The notes beneath the pieces were generated by a model. The model saw nothing but the letters and a program-made list of their open reading frames with translations, searched no databases and had not been told where the DNA came from. From Comamonadaceae bacterium PBBC1 (GTDB taxonomy: Bacteria > Pseudomonadota > Gammaproteobacteria > Burkholderiales > Burkholderiaceae_C): DNA of 64,000 nucleotides. The stretch is from the NCBI GenBank assembly GCA_002256145.1, contig NKIP01000015.1, positions 1 to 64,000 on the forward strand, in the 5' to 3' direction. Below are positions 45,368-55,083 of this stretch, in pieces; the stretch's first letter is position 1; each line of letters starts with the position of its first letter. Both the position numbers and the translations under genes were made by a program.

Positions 45368-46321
45368 ATGAGATCCCAAGCCGTCGTCTTCAACAGCCCC
45401 AGACACCTGTCCCTGCAGGCCCTGGACTTGCCCGAATTGCAAACCGGCCAGATTGAAGTGGCGGTCGAGTTCAGCGGCATCAGCACCGGCACCGAGCGCA
45501 TGCTCTGGGACGGCAGCATGCCCCCCTTCCCGGGCATGGGTTACCCCTTGGTTCCGGGCTATGAGACGGTGGGCCGCGTGGTCCGCAGCGCCTCAGACTC
45601 GGGACTCCAAGCCGGACAGCGCGTGTTTGTGCCAGGTGCCAATTGCTTCACGGGTGTCAAGAGCCTGTTTGGCGGCGCGGCTTCGCGCTTGGTGGTGACC
45701 GAGCAAAAAGTGGTGCCTGTGGCCGATCACCTGGGGGCGCAATCGGTGCTGCTGGCCTTGGCTGCCACGGCGTACCACTCAGTGTCGGGCGGTGGTCAGC
45801 AAGACCCGTTTGAAGCCCCCGAACTCATCGTCGGCCACGGTGTCATGGGTCGCCTGTTGGCCCGACTGACTGTTGCTGCCGGCCTGCCTGCCCCCACCGT
45901 GTGGGAAACCCAAGCCCAGCGTTCTTCAGGGGCCGAGGGCTACACGGTGGTTCAGCCGCAAGACGACCCACGCCGCGACTACCGCACCATTTACGACGTG
46001 AGCGGCGATGGCAGCCTGCTCAACAGCCTGATTCAGCGCCTGCGCCCCGGTGGCGAGCTGGTCTTGGCTGGCTTTTACAAACAAGACCTCACCTTTGCCT
46101 ACGCCCCGGCCTTCATGCGTGAAGCCCGCATGCGCATCGCCGCCGAGTGGAAGCGCCCCGATTTGCTGGCCGTCAACGAACTGGTCAACACCGGTCGCTT
46201 GTCACTGGACGGCCTGATTACCCATACCCAGCCATCGACGCAAGCTGGTTCTGCCTACGAGACCGCCTTCGGAGATGCGAGCTGTCTCAAGATGATCCTT
46301 GATTGGAGTGCCACTGCATGA
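45368..46321 (+). CDS. bchC: 3-hydroxyethyl bacteriochlorophyllide a dehydrogenase
   Basis: BchC oxidises the C3 1-hydroxyethyl group to acetyl, a late step in making bacteriochlorophyll a. The 317-residue protein has an alcohol-dehydrogenase-like GroES half (EFSGISTGTERMLWDGSMPP) and a Rossmann-like half with LIVGHGVMGRLLARLTVAAG. The length is normal. It overlaps bchX by four bases, the usual bchCXYZ arrangement. Confidence 0.95.
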   Translation: MRSQAVVFNSPRHLSLQALDLPELQTGQIEVAVEFSGISTGTERMLWDGSMPPFPGMGYPLVPGYETVGRVVRSASDSGLQAGQRVFVPGANCFTGVKSLFGGAASRLVVTEQKVVPVADHLGAQSVLLALAATAYHSVSGGGQQDPFEAPELIVGHGVMGRLLARLTVAAGLPAPTVWETQAQRSSGAEGYTVVQPQDDPRRDYRTIYDVSGDGSLLNSLIQRLRPGGELVLAGFYKQDLTFAYAPAFMREARMRIAAEWKRPDLLAVNELVNTGRLSLDGLITHTQPSTQAGSAYETAFGDASCLKMILDWSATA

Positions 46322-47334
46322 ACACCCCCACCACCACAGACGCCACCACCCAGCCCATCAAATTTGTTGAAGTGCTGCGCCGCGAGGCCGACGTCGAACC
46401 CGACGCCGTCAGCACCACCGAAGTGACCAAAGAGACACAAATCATTGCCATTTATGGCAAAGGCGGCATCGGCAAAAGCTTCACGCTCGCCAACCTGTCT
46501 TACATGATGGCGCAGCAGGGCAAAAAGGTGCTGCTGATCGGCTGCGACCCCAAGAGCGATACCACCAGTTTGTTGTTCGGCGGCAAAGCCTGCCCCACCA
46601 TCATCGAAACGTCATCACGCCTCAAACTCTCCGGCCAGGCCGTGAGCATTGGCGACGTGTGCTTCAAGCGCGATGGCGTGTTTGCCATGGAATTGGGTGG
46701 CCCCGAAGTCGGTCGCGGCTGCGGCGGTCGCGGCATCATCCACGGTTTTGAAACACTCGAAAAACTCGGTTTCCACGACTGGGGTTTTGACTACGTCTTG
46801 CTCGACTTTTTGGGCGATGTGGTCTGCGGTGGCTTTGGTCTGCCCATTGCCCGCGACATGTGCCAAAAAGTGATCGTGGTGGCCAGCAACGACTTGCAGT
46901 CGCTGTATGTGGCCAACAACGTGTGCTCGGCGGTGGAGTATTTCCGCAAGCTCGGCGGCAACGTGGGCGTGGCCGGCATGGTCATCAACAAAGACGACGG
47001 CACGGGCGAAGCCCAGAGCTTTGCAGCCAATGCGGGCATCCCGGTGCTGGCGGCCATTCCGGCCAACGAAGACATTCGCCGCAAGAGCGCCAGCTACGAA
47101 ATCATCGGCCGCCCCGACGGCGAGTGGGGCCCACTGTTTGCCGAGTTGGCCAAGAACGTGGCCGAAGCCCCGCCCATGCGTCCGAAGCCCCAAACACAAG
47201 ACCAATTGCTGGGTTTGTTCAGTGCTGACGTGGTGGGCCGCAATGTGGTGCTCGAGCCCGCCACCGTGTTCGACATGGTCGGCAAGCACGAAGACATCAA
47301 GCCTTCGCTGGAAGTCGTCTACGACGCGGCCTGA
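46318..47334 (+). CDS. bchX: Chlorophyllide a reductase iron protein subunit X
   Basis: BchX is a nitrogenase-iron-protein-like ATPase that passes electrons to BchYZ, which reduces ring B of chlorophyllide a. The 338-residue protein has the P-loop GKGGIGKS at 47-54, conserved Cys135 and Cys170 for the shared 4Fe-4S cluster (RGCGGRG and DVVCGGF), and IIGRPDGEWGPLF. The N-terminal about 40 residues are variable. It overlaps bchC by four bases; bchY follows after 30 bp. Confidence 0.97.
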   Translation: MNTPTTTDATTQPIKFVEVLRREADVEPDAVSTTEVTKETQIIAIYGKGGIGKSFTLANLSYMMAQQGKKVLLIGCDPKSDTTSLLFGGKACPTIIETSSRLKLSGQAVSIGDVCFKRDGVFAMELGGPEVGRGCGGRGIIHGFETLEKLGFHDWGFDYVLLDFLGDVVCGGFGLPIARDMCQKVIVVASNDLQSLYVANNVCSAVEYFRKLGGNVGVAGMVINKDDGTGEAQSFAANAGIPVLAAIPANEDIRRKSASYEIIGRPDGEWGPLFAELAKNVAEAPPMRPKPQTQDQLLGLFSADVVGRNVVLEPATVFDMVGKHEDIKPSLEVVYDAA

Positions 47335-47364
47335 GTTGCCAAGTCACACCCACAGGACACGGCC

Positions 47365-48918
47365 ATGACACGCACCATTCCGATTCACCCCAGCACCGAC
47401 GCTCCCAACCCCGCAGGGTTGCAAGGCGACGGCATGGGTTGCCACGCCGGCACCGAAGCCATGGTGGCCGCCGCCAAAGAGGCGGGCAAGTCCGAGGTGC
47501 TGGACCAGTACGCCCGCGACTATCCGCGCCAACCCGATGCCGGCCCACACGATCAACCGCAAAGTATGTGCCCGGCCTTTGGTTCGCTGCGTGTGGGTTT
47601 GCGCATGAAGCGCACCGCCACCATCTTGTCAGGCTCGGCCTGCTGCGTGTACGGCCTGACGTTCACCTCACATTTTTACGGCGCACGCCGCAGCGTGGGC
47701 TACGTGCCCTTCAACTCCGAGTCGCTGGTCACCGGCAAGCTGTTTGAAGACATCCGCGAAGCGGTGCACGCCGAAGCCGACCCGAACCAGGTCGACACCA
47801 TCATCATCATCAACCTGTGTGTGCCCACCGCCAGCGGTGTGCCGCTGCAGCTGCTGCCCAAAGAGATCAATGGTGTGCGCATCATCGGCATCGACGTGCC
47901 CGGTTTTGGTGTGCCCACCCATGCCGAGGCCAAAGACGTGCTGGCCGGGGCGATGCTGAAATACGCTCGCGAAGAAATCATCAGTGGCCCCGTGGCCGCG
48001 CCCCGTGCCGGTCGTGGCGATCTGCCCACAGTGGCTTTGCTGGGCGAGATGTTCCCGGCCGACCCGGTCATCATTGGCCAGATGCTGGCGCCCATGGGCC
48101 TGGCCGCTGGCCCGGTGGTGCCCACACGCGAGTGGCGCGAGTTGTACGCCGCACTCGACTGCTCGGTGGCTGCCGCCATCCACCCGTTCTACACCGCCAG
48201 CGTGCGCGAATTCAAAGCCGCCGGTCGTCCTGTCGTGGGCTCGGCCCCGGTGGGCCTCGAGGGCACACAAGACTGGTTGCAAAACATCGGCCAGGCCGCT
48301 GGCATCGCTCAGGCGCAGATCGACGTGGCCCGCAACCACGCACTCACGCAAATGCGCGGCCTCTTGATGCAAAAACCGATCAAGGGACGCATCACCCTGA
48401 GCGGCTACGAAGGCTCCGAGTTGTTGGTGGGCCGTTTGCTCGTCGAGTGTGGTGCCGATTTGCGTTATGTGGGCTCAGCCTGCCCGGCCACCGAATGGAA
48501 TGCGCAAGACATCGCCTGGCTGCAAGCCAAGGGTGTGCAGGTGCAAATGCGCGCATCGCTCGAGCAAGACCTCAACGCCATGTACGAATACCGGCCACAG
48601 CTGGCCATTGGCACCACGCCGGTGGTGCAGATCGCCAAGCAAAACAGCGTGCCATCGCTCTACTTCACCAACCTGATTTCGGCCCGTCCCTTGATGGGGG
48701 TGGCCGGTGCCGGATCACTAGTGCAGGTGGTGCAAGCAGCCATGGGCAACCAGGCCCGCTTTGACGCCATGAAGTCCTTCTTTGGTGATGTGGGCGCAGG
48801 CCACGCCGCAGGGGTGTGGGAGTCGGTGCCCAAAGACCGGCCCGAGTTCAAAGCTGAAACCCGCCGACAGATTGAAAAGCTCTTGAAAAAGCGCAAAGCC
48901 GAGGAGATGGGTTCATGA
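47365..48918 (+). CDS. bchY: Chlorophyllide a reductase subunit Y
   Basis: BchY with BchZ forms the catalytic NifDK-like core of chlorophyllide a reductase. The 517-residue protein has [36 protein letters not shown] and [16 protein letters not shown], which supply Cys ligands for the subunit-bridging cluster. Length is normal. It overlaps bchZ by four bases. Confidence 0.96.
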   Translation: MTRTIPIHPSTDAPNPAGLQGDGMGCHAGTEAMVAAAKEAGKSEVLDQYARDYPRQPDAGPHDQPQSMCPAFGSLRVGLRMKRTATILSGSACCVYGLTFTSHFYGARRSVGYVPFNSESLVTGKLFEDIREAVHAEADPNQVDTIIIINLCVPTASGVPLQLLPKEINGVRIIGIDVPGFGVPTHAEAKDVLAGAMLKYAREEIISGPVAAPRAGRGDLPTVALLGEMFPADPVIIGQMLAPMGLAAGPVVPTREWRELYAALDCSVAAAIHPFYTASVREFKAAGRPVVGSAPVGLEGTQDWLQNIGQAAGIAQAQIDVARNHALTQMRGLLMQKPIKGRITLSGYEGSELLVGRLLVECGADLRYVGSACPATEWNAQDIAWLQAKGVQVQMRASLEQDLNAMYEYRPQLAIGTTPVVQIAKQNSVPSLYFTNLISARPLMGVAGAGSLVQVVQAAMGNQARFDAMKSFFGDVGAGHAAGVWESVPKDRPEFKAETRRQIEKLLKKRKAEEMGS

Positions 48919-50441
48919 ACCAGATCACTTCTCCAGACAGCACAGTGGCCAAACCCAAGTCGCCACTCATCCTTGACCACGACCGCGCAGGCGGTTACTG
49001 GGGCGCGGTGTATGTGTTCACCGCCATCAAGGGTTTGCAGGTGGTGATCGACGGCCCGGTGGGCTGCGAGAACCTGCCGGTGACTTCGGTGCTGCATTAC
49101 ACCGACGCTTTGCCCCCGCATGAGTTGCCGATTGTGGTGACGGGCCTGGCGGAAGAGCAACTGGGCCGCGAAGGCACCGAAGGCGCGATGAAACGCGCCC
49201 ACGCCACACTCGACCCCGAACTGCCCGCCGTGGTGGTGACCGGCTCAATCGCCGAGATGATCGGCGGCGGCGTGACACCCGAAGGCACCAACATCGCACG
49301 CTTTTTGCCGCGCACCATCGACGAAGACCAGTGGCAATGCGCCAACCGCGCCATGTACTGGTTGTGGAGTGAGTACGGCCTGCGCAAAGTGCCTGCCCGC
49401 AAACCTTTTGAAGACCGCCCTGTGGGTGAAAAGCCCCGCGTCAACATCATTGGCCCCTGCTACGGCACCTTCAACAGTGCGAGTGACCTGGCCGAAATCC
49501 GCCGCTTGGTGCAGGGCATTGGTGCCGATGTCAACATGGTCTTCCCGCTGGGCAGTCACTTGGCCGATGTGTCGCGTCTGGTCGAAGCCGATGTGAACAT
49601 CTGCATGTACCGCGAGTTCGGGCGCATGCTGTGCGAGGCGCTGGAGCGCCCCTATTTGCAAGCGCCCATCGGGCTGCACAGCACCACCAATTTCCTGCGC
49701 AAACTCGGTCAGTTGCTGCACCTGGACCCCGAGCCCTTCATTGAGCGCGAAAAGCACACCACCTTGAAGCCCATGTGGGACCTGTGGCGCTCGGTGACCC
49801 AAGACTTTTTTGCCACGGCCAGTTTTGCGGTGGTGGCCGGTGAAACGTATTCACGGGGGTTGAAAAACTTCCTCGAAAACGAGATGGGTTTGCCTTGCCG
49901 CTTCAGCATCTCGCGCACGGCAGGCACCAAGACCGACAACGTGGCTGTGCGCGAATTGGTCAAAACGCAAACGCCTTTGATCATGTTCGGCAGCTACAAC
50001 GAGCGCATGTACCTGAGCGAAATCTCAGGCGGCAGCCCCATGCGTGCGGCCTTCATTCCCGCCTCTTTTCCTGGGGCCATCATTCGCCGCCACACCGGCA
50101 CGCCTTTCATGGGCTACAGCGGTGCCAGCTATGTGATCCAGGAAGTGTGCAACGCGCTGTTTGACGCGCTGTTCCACATCCTGCCCCTGGGCACCGACAT
50201 GGACAAGGCCCCCGCCACCCATGCGCGTGGGGTGGTTGCCCCGAACGCCAGCTGGCAAGACCAGGCCCAGCAGCGCCTGCGCGATGTGGTGCAAAGCCAG
50301 CCGGTGCTGGTGCAAATTTCAGCGGCCAAGCGCTTGCGTGACCAAGCCGAACAACTCTCGCAGGCCCAGGGCCACAGCGAGGTGACAGAAGCCCATGTGG
50401 TCGCGGCCAGCCGCGAACTGGGTCTGGGGGTGGCGGCATGA
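48915..50441 (+). CDS. bchZ: Chlorophyllide a reductase subunit Z
   Basis: BchZ is the NifK-like partner of BchY in chlorophyllide a reductase. The 508-residue protein has [20 protein letters not shown], the cluster Cys in [19 protein letters not shown], and [17 protein letters not shown]. The C-terminal about 80 residues form the small POR-like extension usual in BchZ/BchB. pufB follows after 140 bp that include a hairpin. Confidence 0.96.
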   Translation: MNQITSPDSTVAKPKSPLILDHDRAGGYWGAVYVFTAIKGLQVVIDGPVGCENLPVTSVLHYTDALPPHELPIVVTGLAEEQLGREGTEGAMKRAHATLDPELPAVVVTGSIAEMIGGGVTPEGTNIARFLPRTIDEDQWQCANRAMYWLWSEYGLRKVPARKPFEDRPVGEKPRVNIIGPCYGTFNSASDLAEIRRLVQGIGADVNMVFPLGSHLADVSRLVEADVNICMYREFGRMLCEALERPYLQAPIGLHSTTNFLRKLGQLLHLDPEPFIEREKHTTLKPMWDLWRSVTQDFFATASFAVVAGETYSRGLKNFLENEMGLPCRFSISRTAGTKTDNVAVRELVKTQTPLIMFGSYNERMYLSEISGGSPMRAAFIPASFPGAIIRRHTGTPFMGYSGASYVIQEVCNALFDALFHILPLGTDMDKAPATHARGVVAPNASWQDQAQQRLRDVVQSQPVLVQISAAKRLRDQAEQLSQAQGHSEVTEAHVVAASRELGLGVAA

Positions 50442-50468
50442 AGCACACCCCTCTCAACACAACAGCAG

Positions 50469-50487
50469 GTGCCGCCCCATGCGGCAC
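50469..50487 (+). other. Hairpin between bchZ and pufB
   Basis: Perfect 7-bp stem GTGCCGC/GCGGCAC with a CCCAT loop, without a following T-run. It may mark an mRNA processing or 5'-end stabilising structure for the puf segment; it does not look like a terminator. Confidence 0.45.
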
Positions 50488-50581
50488 GGCTTATCCCATG
50501 TCGTGGCCTTTGGCTGCGGATGCCCATCTGCGCGGGCTGTGCGCAACCCGGGTCGCAAGGCCTCTTTAAAAGGAGCAAAAC

Positions 50582-50725
50582 ATGTCCACCAAGACATCAA
50601 TTTCCGGACTCACCGATGAGGAAGCCCAGGAGTTCCACCATTACTGGATGCAAGGCACCGTAGGCTTTACAGCAGTTGCTGTTCTGGCCCACATCCTGGT
50701 CTGGGCGTGGCGTCCCTGGTTCTGA
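50582..50725 (+). CDS. pufB: LH1 antenna beta polypeptide
   Basis: A 47-residue one-helix antenna protein. It has the acidic N-terminus [17 protein letters not shown], a helix ending in [15 protein letters not shown], and the bacteriochlorophyll ligand His37 (AxxxH pattern). The aromatic-rich C-terminus WAWRPWF is usual for LH1 beta. It has a strong AAGGAG ribosome binding site. Together with PufA it forms the B875-type core ring around the reaction centre. Confidence 0.95.
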   Translation: MSTKTSISGLTDEEAQEFHHYWMQGTVGFTAVAVLAHILVWAWRPWF

Positions 50726-50769
50726 TTCAGAGCCTGTTTTTTCATCCATAGATTGATGGAGTCACTGTC

Positions 50770-50994
50770 ATGCCCAACACAACCCACCTCAACGAGGACC
50801 ATTCGCGTGCGGATGAATCCCCGGCATATTGGTCTATTTTCATCATCGGTTTCGGATGTCTGTTTGTGGTCGTCGTTCTGGCCAAACTGGTCGGCGTTCA
50901 CTGGCGGGATTTGTTGCCCGGTGCAGAAGATGCCAAGAGCATGAGCCAAGGCGTGAAAGCTGCGGTGTACACCTTCATGTCCCACATCATTTAG
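50770..50994 (+). CDS. 74-residue one-helix membrane protein between pufB and pufA, uncharacterised
   Basis: The gene lies 44 bp after pufB and ends 10 bp before pufA, in the same direction, with its own GGAG site. The protein has a polar acidic N-terminus (about 1-18), one membrane helix from about Trp21 to Val43 ([20 protein letters not shown]), and a C-terminal part with [13 protein letters not shown] and [12 protein letters not shown]. There is no His within the helix at the antenna ligand position, so it is not a normal alpha or beta chain. It resembles PufQ only in general layout. A role in LH1 assembly or ring closure is an inference. Confidence 0.8.
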   Translation: MPNTTHLNEDHSRADESPAYWSIFIIGFGCLFVVVVLAKLVGVHWRDLLPGAEDAKSMSQGVKAAVYTFMSHII

Positions 50995-51004
50995 GAGATT
51001 CACC

Positions 51005-51214
51005 ATGTGGAGAATTTGGCGACTTTACGACCCTTTGCGTGCCATGGTACTGCAGGGCATTTTCTTGTTTGGCCTGGCCGCGATGATTCACCTCATCTTG
51101 CTCAGCACCAACAAATTCAACTGGCTCGACGGCGCGAAAAAACCCGTGGCAGCATCGGCGCAAAACTCGCCGCTGCCCACGGCTGTGGCTTCGCTGGCCG
51201 CGCCCAAGTCCTGA
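51005..51214 (+). CDS. pufA: LH1 antenna alpha polypeptide
   Basis: A 69-residue antenna protein. [20 protein letters not shown] starts the membrane helix, His29 is the bacteriochlorophyll ligand, and Trp40, eleven residues later, is the usual LH1 hydrogen-bond donor. A polar tail follows ([11 protein letters not shown]). The ribosome binding site AGGAG is strong. A pair of hairpins begins at its stop codon. Confidence 0.95.
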   Translation: MWRIWRLYDPLRAMVLQGIFLFGLAAMIHLILLSTNKFNWLDGAKKPVAASAQNSPLPTAVASLAAPKS

Positions 51215-51265
51215 TCCAGGACTTGCCGTTCAGGTGCCGCCATTGAACCCGTGTCAATGCGGCAT
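51206..51265 (+). other. Two tandem hairpins between pufA and pufL
   Basis: First hairpin: AAGTCCTG (51206-51213) / CAGGACTT (51217-51224), spanning the pufA stop. Second: TGCCGC-C-ATTGA (51235-51246) / TCAAT-GCGGCA (51254-51264) with one bulged C. In Rhodobacter, hairpins at this position protect the pufBA message and raise antenna over reaction-centre output. No T-run follows, so they are not terminators. Confidence 0.65.
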
Positions 51266-51298
51266 CTGTTTATCCACTGAAGGCAGGAGGACCCAACC

Positions 51299-52135
51299 AT
51301 GGCCATGCTGAGTTTTGAGAAAAAGTACCGCGTTCGCGGTGGTACCCTGCTGGGTGGTGACTTGTTTGACTTTTGGGTCGGACCCTTTTACGTCGGCTTC
51401 TTCGGCGTCACAACCCTGTTCTTTTCGTTCCTGGGCACGGCGCTCATTTTGTGGGGAGCCTCACAAGGCCCGACCTGGAACATTTGGCAAATCAGCATCG
51501 CACCGCCTGATTTGTCTTACGGCCTGCGCTTTGCGCCCTTGATGGAAGGCGGCCTGTGGCAGCTCATCACGGTGTGTGCATTGGGCGCTTTTGGCTCGTG
51601 GATGATGCGCGAGGTTGAAATCTGCCGCAAGCTGGGCATGGGCTTTCATGTGCCCGTGGCCTTTGGGGTGGCCATCTCGGCGTATTTCACCTTGGTGGTG
51701 ATTCGCCCTGTGCTCATGGGCGCTTGGGGCCACGGCTTTCCGTATGGCATCTACAGCCACCTCGACTGGGTGTCCAACGTGGGTTACCAGTACCTGCACT
51801 TTCACTACAACCCGGCGCACATGATCGCTGTGAGTTTCTTCTTTGCCAGTGTGTTTGCCTTGTCGCTGCACGGCGGTCTGATCTTGTCTTCCACCAACCC
51901 CACACCGGGCACCGTGGTCAAGACCCCCGAGCACGAAGACACGTTCTTCCGCGACATCATTGGCTACTCGATCGGCACCTTGGGCATCCACCGCCTGGGT
52001 TTGTTCATGGCCTTGGCGGCCGTGTTGTTCAGCGCCCTGTGCATCGTGCTCAGCGGTCCCTTCTGGAGCCGTGGCTGGCCCGAGTGGTGGAGCTGGTGGC
52101 TGAACATGCCCATCTGGTCCCAGTGGCCCGTCTGA
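51299..52135 (+). CDS. pufL: Photosynthetic reaction centre L subunit
   Basis: A 278-residue five-helix protein binding half of the bacteriochlorophylls and quinones of the type II reaction centre. The expected ligands are present one position after the Rhodobacter numbering: His154, His174 (special pair), His191 and His231 (iron), and Glu213 beside the QB site. The start [15 protein letters not shown] matches relatives. It has an AGGAGG site before ATG 51299. Confidence 0.98.
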   Translation: MAMLSFEKKYRVRGGTLLGGDLFDFWVGPFYVGFFGVTTLFFSFLGTALILWGASQGPTWNIWQISIAPPDLSYGLRFAPLMEGGLWQLITVCALGAFGSWMMREVEICRKLGMGFHVPVAFGVAISAYFTLVVIRPVLMGAWGHGFPYGIYSHLDWVSNVGYQYLHFHYNPAHMIAVSFFFASVFALSLHGGLILSSTNPTPGTVVKTPEHEDTFFRDIIGYSIGTLGIHRLGLFMALAAVLFSALCIVLSGPFWSRGWPEWWSWWLNMPIWSQWPV

Positions 52136-52182
52136 TTCGGACTGCACGCAGCACGAACCCCAAGAATTGAGGAGTACCGCAA

Positions 52183-53160
52183 ATGGCCGACTATCAAAAC
52201 CTGTTCACCACGGTGCAAGCCGTGGGTCCAGTCCACCACGGGGTGGAACTCGGACACGGCAACAGCCCACGCACCGGGCAACCCCTGATCAACTACTGGA
52301 TCGGTAAATTGGGCAATGCCCAGCTCGGTCCCATCTACCTGGGGGGCCTGGGCCTGGCCTCACTCGTGTTCGGCATGATCGCCTTCACCCTGATCGGCAT
52401 GAACATGCTGGCCTCGGTCAACTACGACCCGATCCAGTTCGTGCGGCAGTTGTTTTGGCTGTCATTGGAGCCGCCACCACCGAGCTACGGCCTGAGTTTG
52501 CCCCCGCTCAACCAGGGCGGCTGGTTCCTCATCGTGGGTTTGTTCCTCACCGCATCGGTGATGTTCTGGTGGGCTCGCACTTACCGCCGCGCGGTGGAGC
52601 TGGGCATGGGCACACACATCGCTTGGGCCTTTGCAGCCGCCATTTGGTTGTTCCTGGTATTGGGTTTGTTCCGCCCCATCTTGATGGGATCTTGGGGTGA
52701 GGCTGTGCCTTATGGCATCTTCTCCCACCTGGACTGGACGGCGGCCTTCTCGCTGCGCTACGGCAACCTGTTCTACAACCCCTTCCACGCGCTGTCCATC
52801 GTGTTCCTCTATGGCTCGGCCCTGTTGTTTGCCATGCACGGTGCGACCATTTTGGCGGTGACACGCTTCGGAGGCGAACGCGAGATCGAGCAGATCACCG
52901 ACCGGGGCACAGCCTCTGAGCGTGCCGCCTTGTTCTGGCGCTGGACCATGGGTTTCAACGCGACCATGGAATCGATTCACCGTTGGGCCTGGTGGTTCGC
53001 CGTCCTGTGCCCCATCACGGGCGGTATCGGCATCTTGCTGACCGGCACCGTGGTGGACAACTGGTACCTCTGGGCCATCAAGCATGGCGTGGCGCCACCG
53101 TACCCCGAAATCTTCCCAGCGATGGTTGACCCCGCACTGAGCATTGGAGCCAAGCCATGA
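52183..53160 (+). CDS. pufM: Photosynthetic reaction centre M subunit
   Basis: A 325-residue five-helix partner of PufL. The conserved ligands fall exactly at Rhodobacter positions: His202 (special pair), His219 and His266 (iron) and Glu234 (iron). It extends at the C-terminus to [19 protein letters not shown], which contacts the cytochrome subunit, as in species with PufC. It overlaps pufC by four bases. Confidence 0.98.
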   Translation: MADYQNLFTTVQAVGPVHHGVELGHGNSPRTGQPLINYWIGKLGNAQLGPIYLGGLGLASLVFGMIAFTLIGMNMLASVNYDPIQFVRQLFWLSLEPPPPSYGLSLPPLNQGGWFLIVGLFLTASVMFWWARTYRRAVELGMGTHIAWAFAAAIWLFLVLGLFRPILMGSWGEAVPYGIFSHLDWTAAFSLRYGNLFYNPFHALSIVFLYGSALLFAMHGATILAVTRFGGEREIEQITDRGTASERAALFWRWTMGFNATMESIHRWAWWFAVLCPITGGIGILLTGTVVDNWYLWAIKHGVAPPYPEIFPAMVDPALSIGAKP

Positions 53161-54218
53161 ACTTCAACACCTTCTCTCACTCCAGTTGGACGGGCCGCAT
53201 GGCCAAAGTCCTGGGCCTGGCGCTGGTCGGCGTGGCCTTGGCTGGCTGCGAACGGCCCAGCCCGGAGACCGTGCAAACCGGCTACCGCGGCACCGGCATG
53301 GTCCAGGTTTACAACGCACGTTTGCTTGAAGTCAAAACCGAAAAGAACCAGCCCCCTGTGGCGATTCCTTCGGCCGGGTCTGACGGGCCCAAAGCTTCAC
53401 AGGTGTACAAAAACGTCAAAGTTTTGGGTGACCTCAGTGTGGGCGACTTCAACCGCCTGATGGTCTCCATGACCAGTTGGGTCGCACCCCAAGAAGGCTG
53501 CGCTTATTGCCACGCCTTGCCCAACTTTCAAGACGACACCAAGTACACCAAGGTGGTGGCGCGGCGCATGGTCGAGATGACCCAACACATCAACGCCGAC
53601 TGGCAGCCACATGTGGCCAAAACCGGGGTGACTTGCTACACCTGCCATCGCGGTGAACCCGTGCCCAACGCGATCTGGTTCAAAGCCGATCCACAGCCTT
53701 ATGGTTCGAATTTCATCGGCGACAAGACCGGACAAAACAGCCCCTCACCGGTGGTCAATTTGTCTTCCTTGCCCAACGACCCCTTCACCCCGTTCTTGTT
53801 GGGCGACCAGAAGATCCGTGTCAATGGCCCCACGGCTTTGCCATCGGGCAACCGCCAGTCGATCAAACAAGCCGAATGGACTTATGGGCTGATGACACAC
53901 ATGTCGACCTCGCTGGGTGTGAACTGCACTTATTGCCACAACACGCAGTCTTTCCAGAATTGGGAAAACAGCCCGCCCCAGCGTGTGACGGCCTGGCACG
54001 GCATCCGCATGGCACGTGACTTGAACCTGACCTACATGGAGTCTTTGACCGAAGTCTTTCCAGAGCACCGCAAGGGCCCCATGGGAGATGTGGCCAAGCT
54101 CAACTGTGCCACTTGCCACCAGGGTGCCTACAAGCCTTTGAACGGTGCGCCCATGGCCAAAGACTTCCCCGAGTTGCTCAAACCCGCTTTGGCTGCTGCC
54201 AAAGTCGCGTCCAAGTAG
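53157..54218 (+). CDS. pufC: Reaction-centre tetraheme cytochrome c subunit
   Basis: A 353-residue periplasmic lipoprotein that re-reduces the photo-oxidised special pair. It has a signal peptide ending at lipobox ALAGC (Cys31) and four CxxCH heme sites: CAYCH (115-119), CYTCH (160-164), CTYCH (257-261) and CATCH (317-321). Length and spacing match the tetraheme family. Its start overlaps the pufM stop. Confidence 0.97.
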   Translation: MNFNTFSHSSWTGRMAKVLGLALVGVALAGCERPSPETVQTGYRGTGMVQVYNARLLEVKTEKNQPPVAIPSAGSDGPKASQVYKNVKVLGDLSVGDFNRLMVSMTSWVAPQEGCAYCHALPNFQDDTKYTKVVARRMVEMTQHINADWQPHVAKTGVTCYTCHRGEPVPNAIWFKADPQPYGSNFIGDKTGQNSPSPVVNLSSLPNDPFTPFLLGDQKIRVNGPTALPSGNRQSIKQAEWTYGLMTHMSTSLGVNCTYCHNTQSFQNWENSPPQRVTAWHGIRMARDLNLTYMESLTEVFPEHRKGPMGDVAKLNCATCHQGAYKPLNGAPMAKDFPELLKPALAAAKVASK

Positions 54219-54255
54219 TCGCGCCGCATCACCGTCTTTACTCTGGACAGCTGTC

Positions 54256-55083
54256 ATGGACACCAACACCCCACTTCATGACCCGCTGTCAGGCGTGGTG
54301 GTGGTGTTGCTCGCCGACTTTTGTCGCAAGCACCAGGGTTGGGGCTGGCTGCGTCTGGTGGCTGGTGCCACGCCTTACAAAGATGTGCCCGGCCTGACCA
54401 TGATCAAAGTCATGGGCAGCGGCCATGGCGGCGGCTTCAGCTTGCGGCCCAGTGCCACACACCAAGGCCTGATTTGCACCTTCAGTCATCTGGATTTGGC
54501 CTTGCGTTTTCTGGACAGCCCCTTTGTCCAGGCCTACCAAAGCCGTGCCCGTGAGTGCTGGTCGGGTGTGTTGACGGTGCAGTCGGCACGCGGGCAATGG
54601 GACAAGCAAGCTTGGCAAGCCAGCAGCGCAGAAGCTTTGGGTGAGCAGTGGGATCAACAAGCCCAGGCCAAAGGCCCCTTTGCGGTGCTCACACGAGCCA
54701 GCATTGTGCCCACCAAGGCCATGGCCTTTTGGCGTTATGCCCCAGCGGCGCAGGCCGACCTGGGTCATGCACCAGGATGTTTGTTGGCCATGGGTTTGGG
54801 CGAGGCTCCTTTGGTCAGGCAGTGCACATTCAGCTTGTGGCGGGACACAGCCGCCATGCTGGACTACGCACACCAAGGGGCGCATCAGGTGGCCAGTGCT
54901 GCGGCCTACAAGCACCAGTTTTTTTCAGAGTCGCTGTTTGTTCGCATGCAGGTCTTGCAAATGGCCGGGGTTTGGCAGGGCCAAGCCTACGACTTAAAAA
55001 CCCCTGTGTTCAGCACGAACCAAGTCGTTCCAGTGGCCCAGCCGGCCTTGGATGTCCACACCTTGGAGCCCAGCCATGTCTGA
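54256..55083 (+). CDS. crtA: Spheroidene monooxygenase
   Basis: CrtA adds the C2 keto group to spheroidene or hydroxyspheroidene to give spheroidenone, a change seen in the presence of oxygen. The 275-residue protein shows GVVVVLLADFCRKHQGWGW, FSLRPSATHQGLICTF and VLTRASIVPTKAMAFWRYAP. Similar proteins in Rubrivivax and Rhodobacter have this length. Its stop overlaps the start of crtD. Confidence 0.9.
   Translation: MDTNTPLHDPLSGVVVVLLADFCRKHQGWGWLRLVAGATPYKDVPGLTMIKVMGSGHGGGFSLRPSATHQGLICTFSHLDLALRFLDSPFVQAYQSRARECWSGVLTVQSARGQWDKQAWQASSAEALGEQWDQQAQAKGPFAVLTRASIVPTKAMAFWRYAPAAQADLGHAPGCLLAMGLGEAPLVRQCTFSLWRDTAAMLDYAHQGAHQVASAAAYKHQFFSESLFVRMQVLQMAGVWQGQAYDLKTPVFSTNQVVPVAQPALDVHTLEPSHV

Noticed and set aside
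50770..50994. The 74-residue protein as a second antenna alpha or beta chain, or PufX
   Set aside because: It has no His at the pigment ligand position within the helix, its length and tail do not fit, and PufX normally follows pufM.
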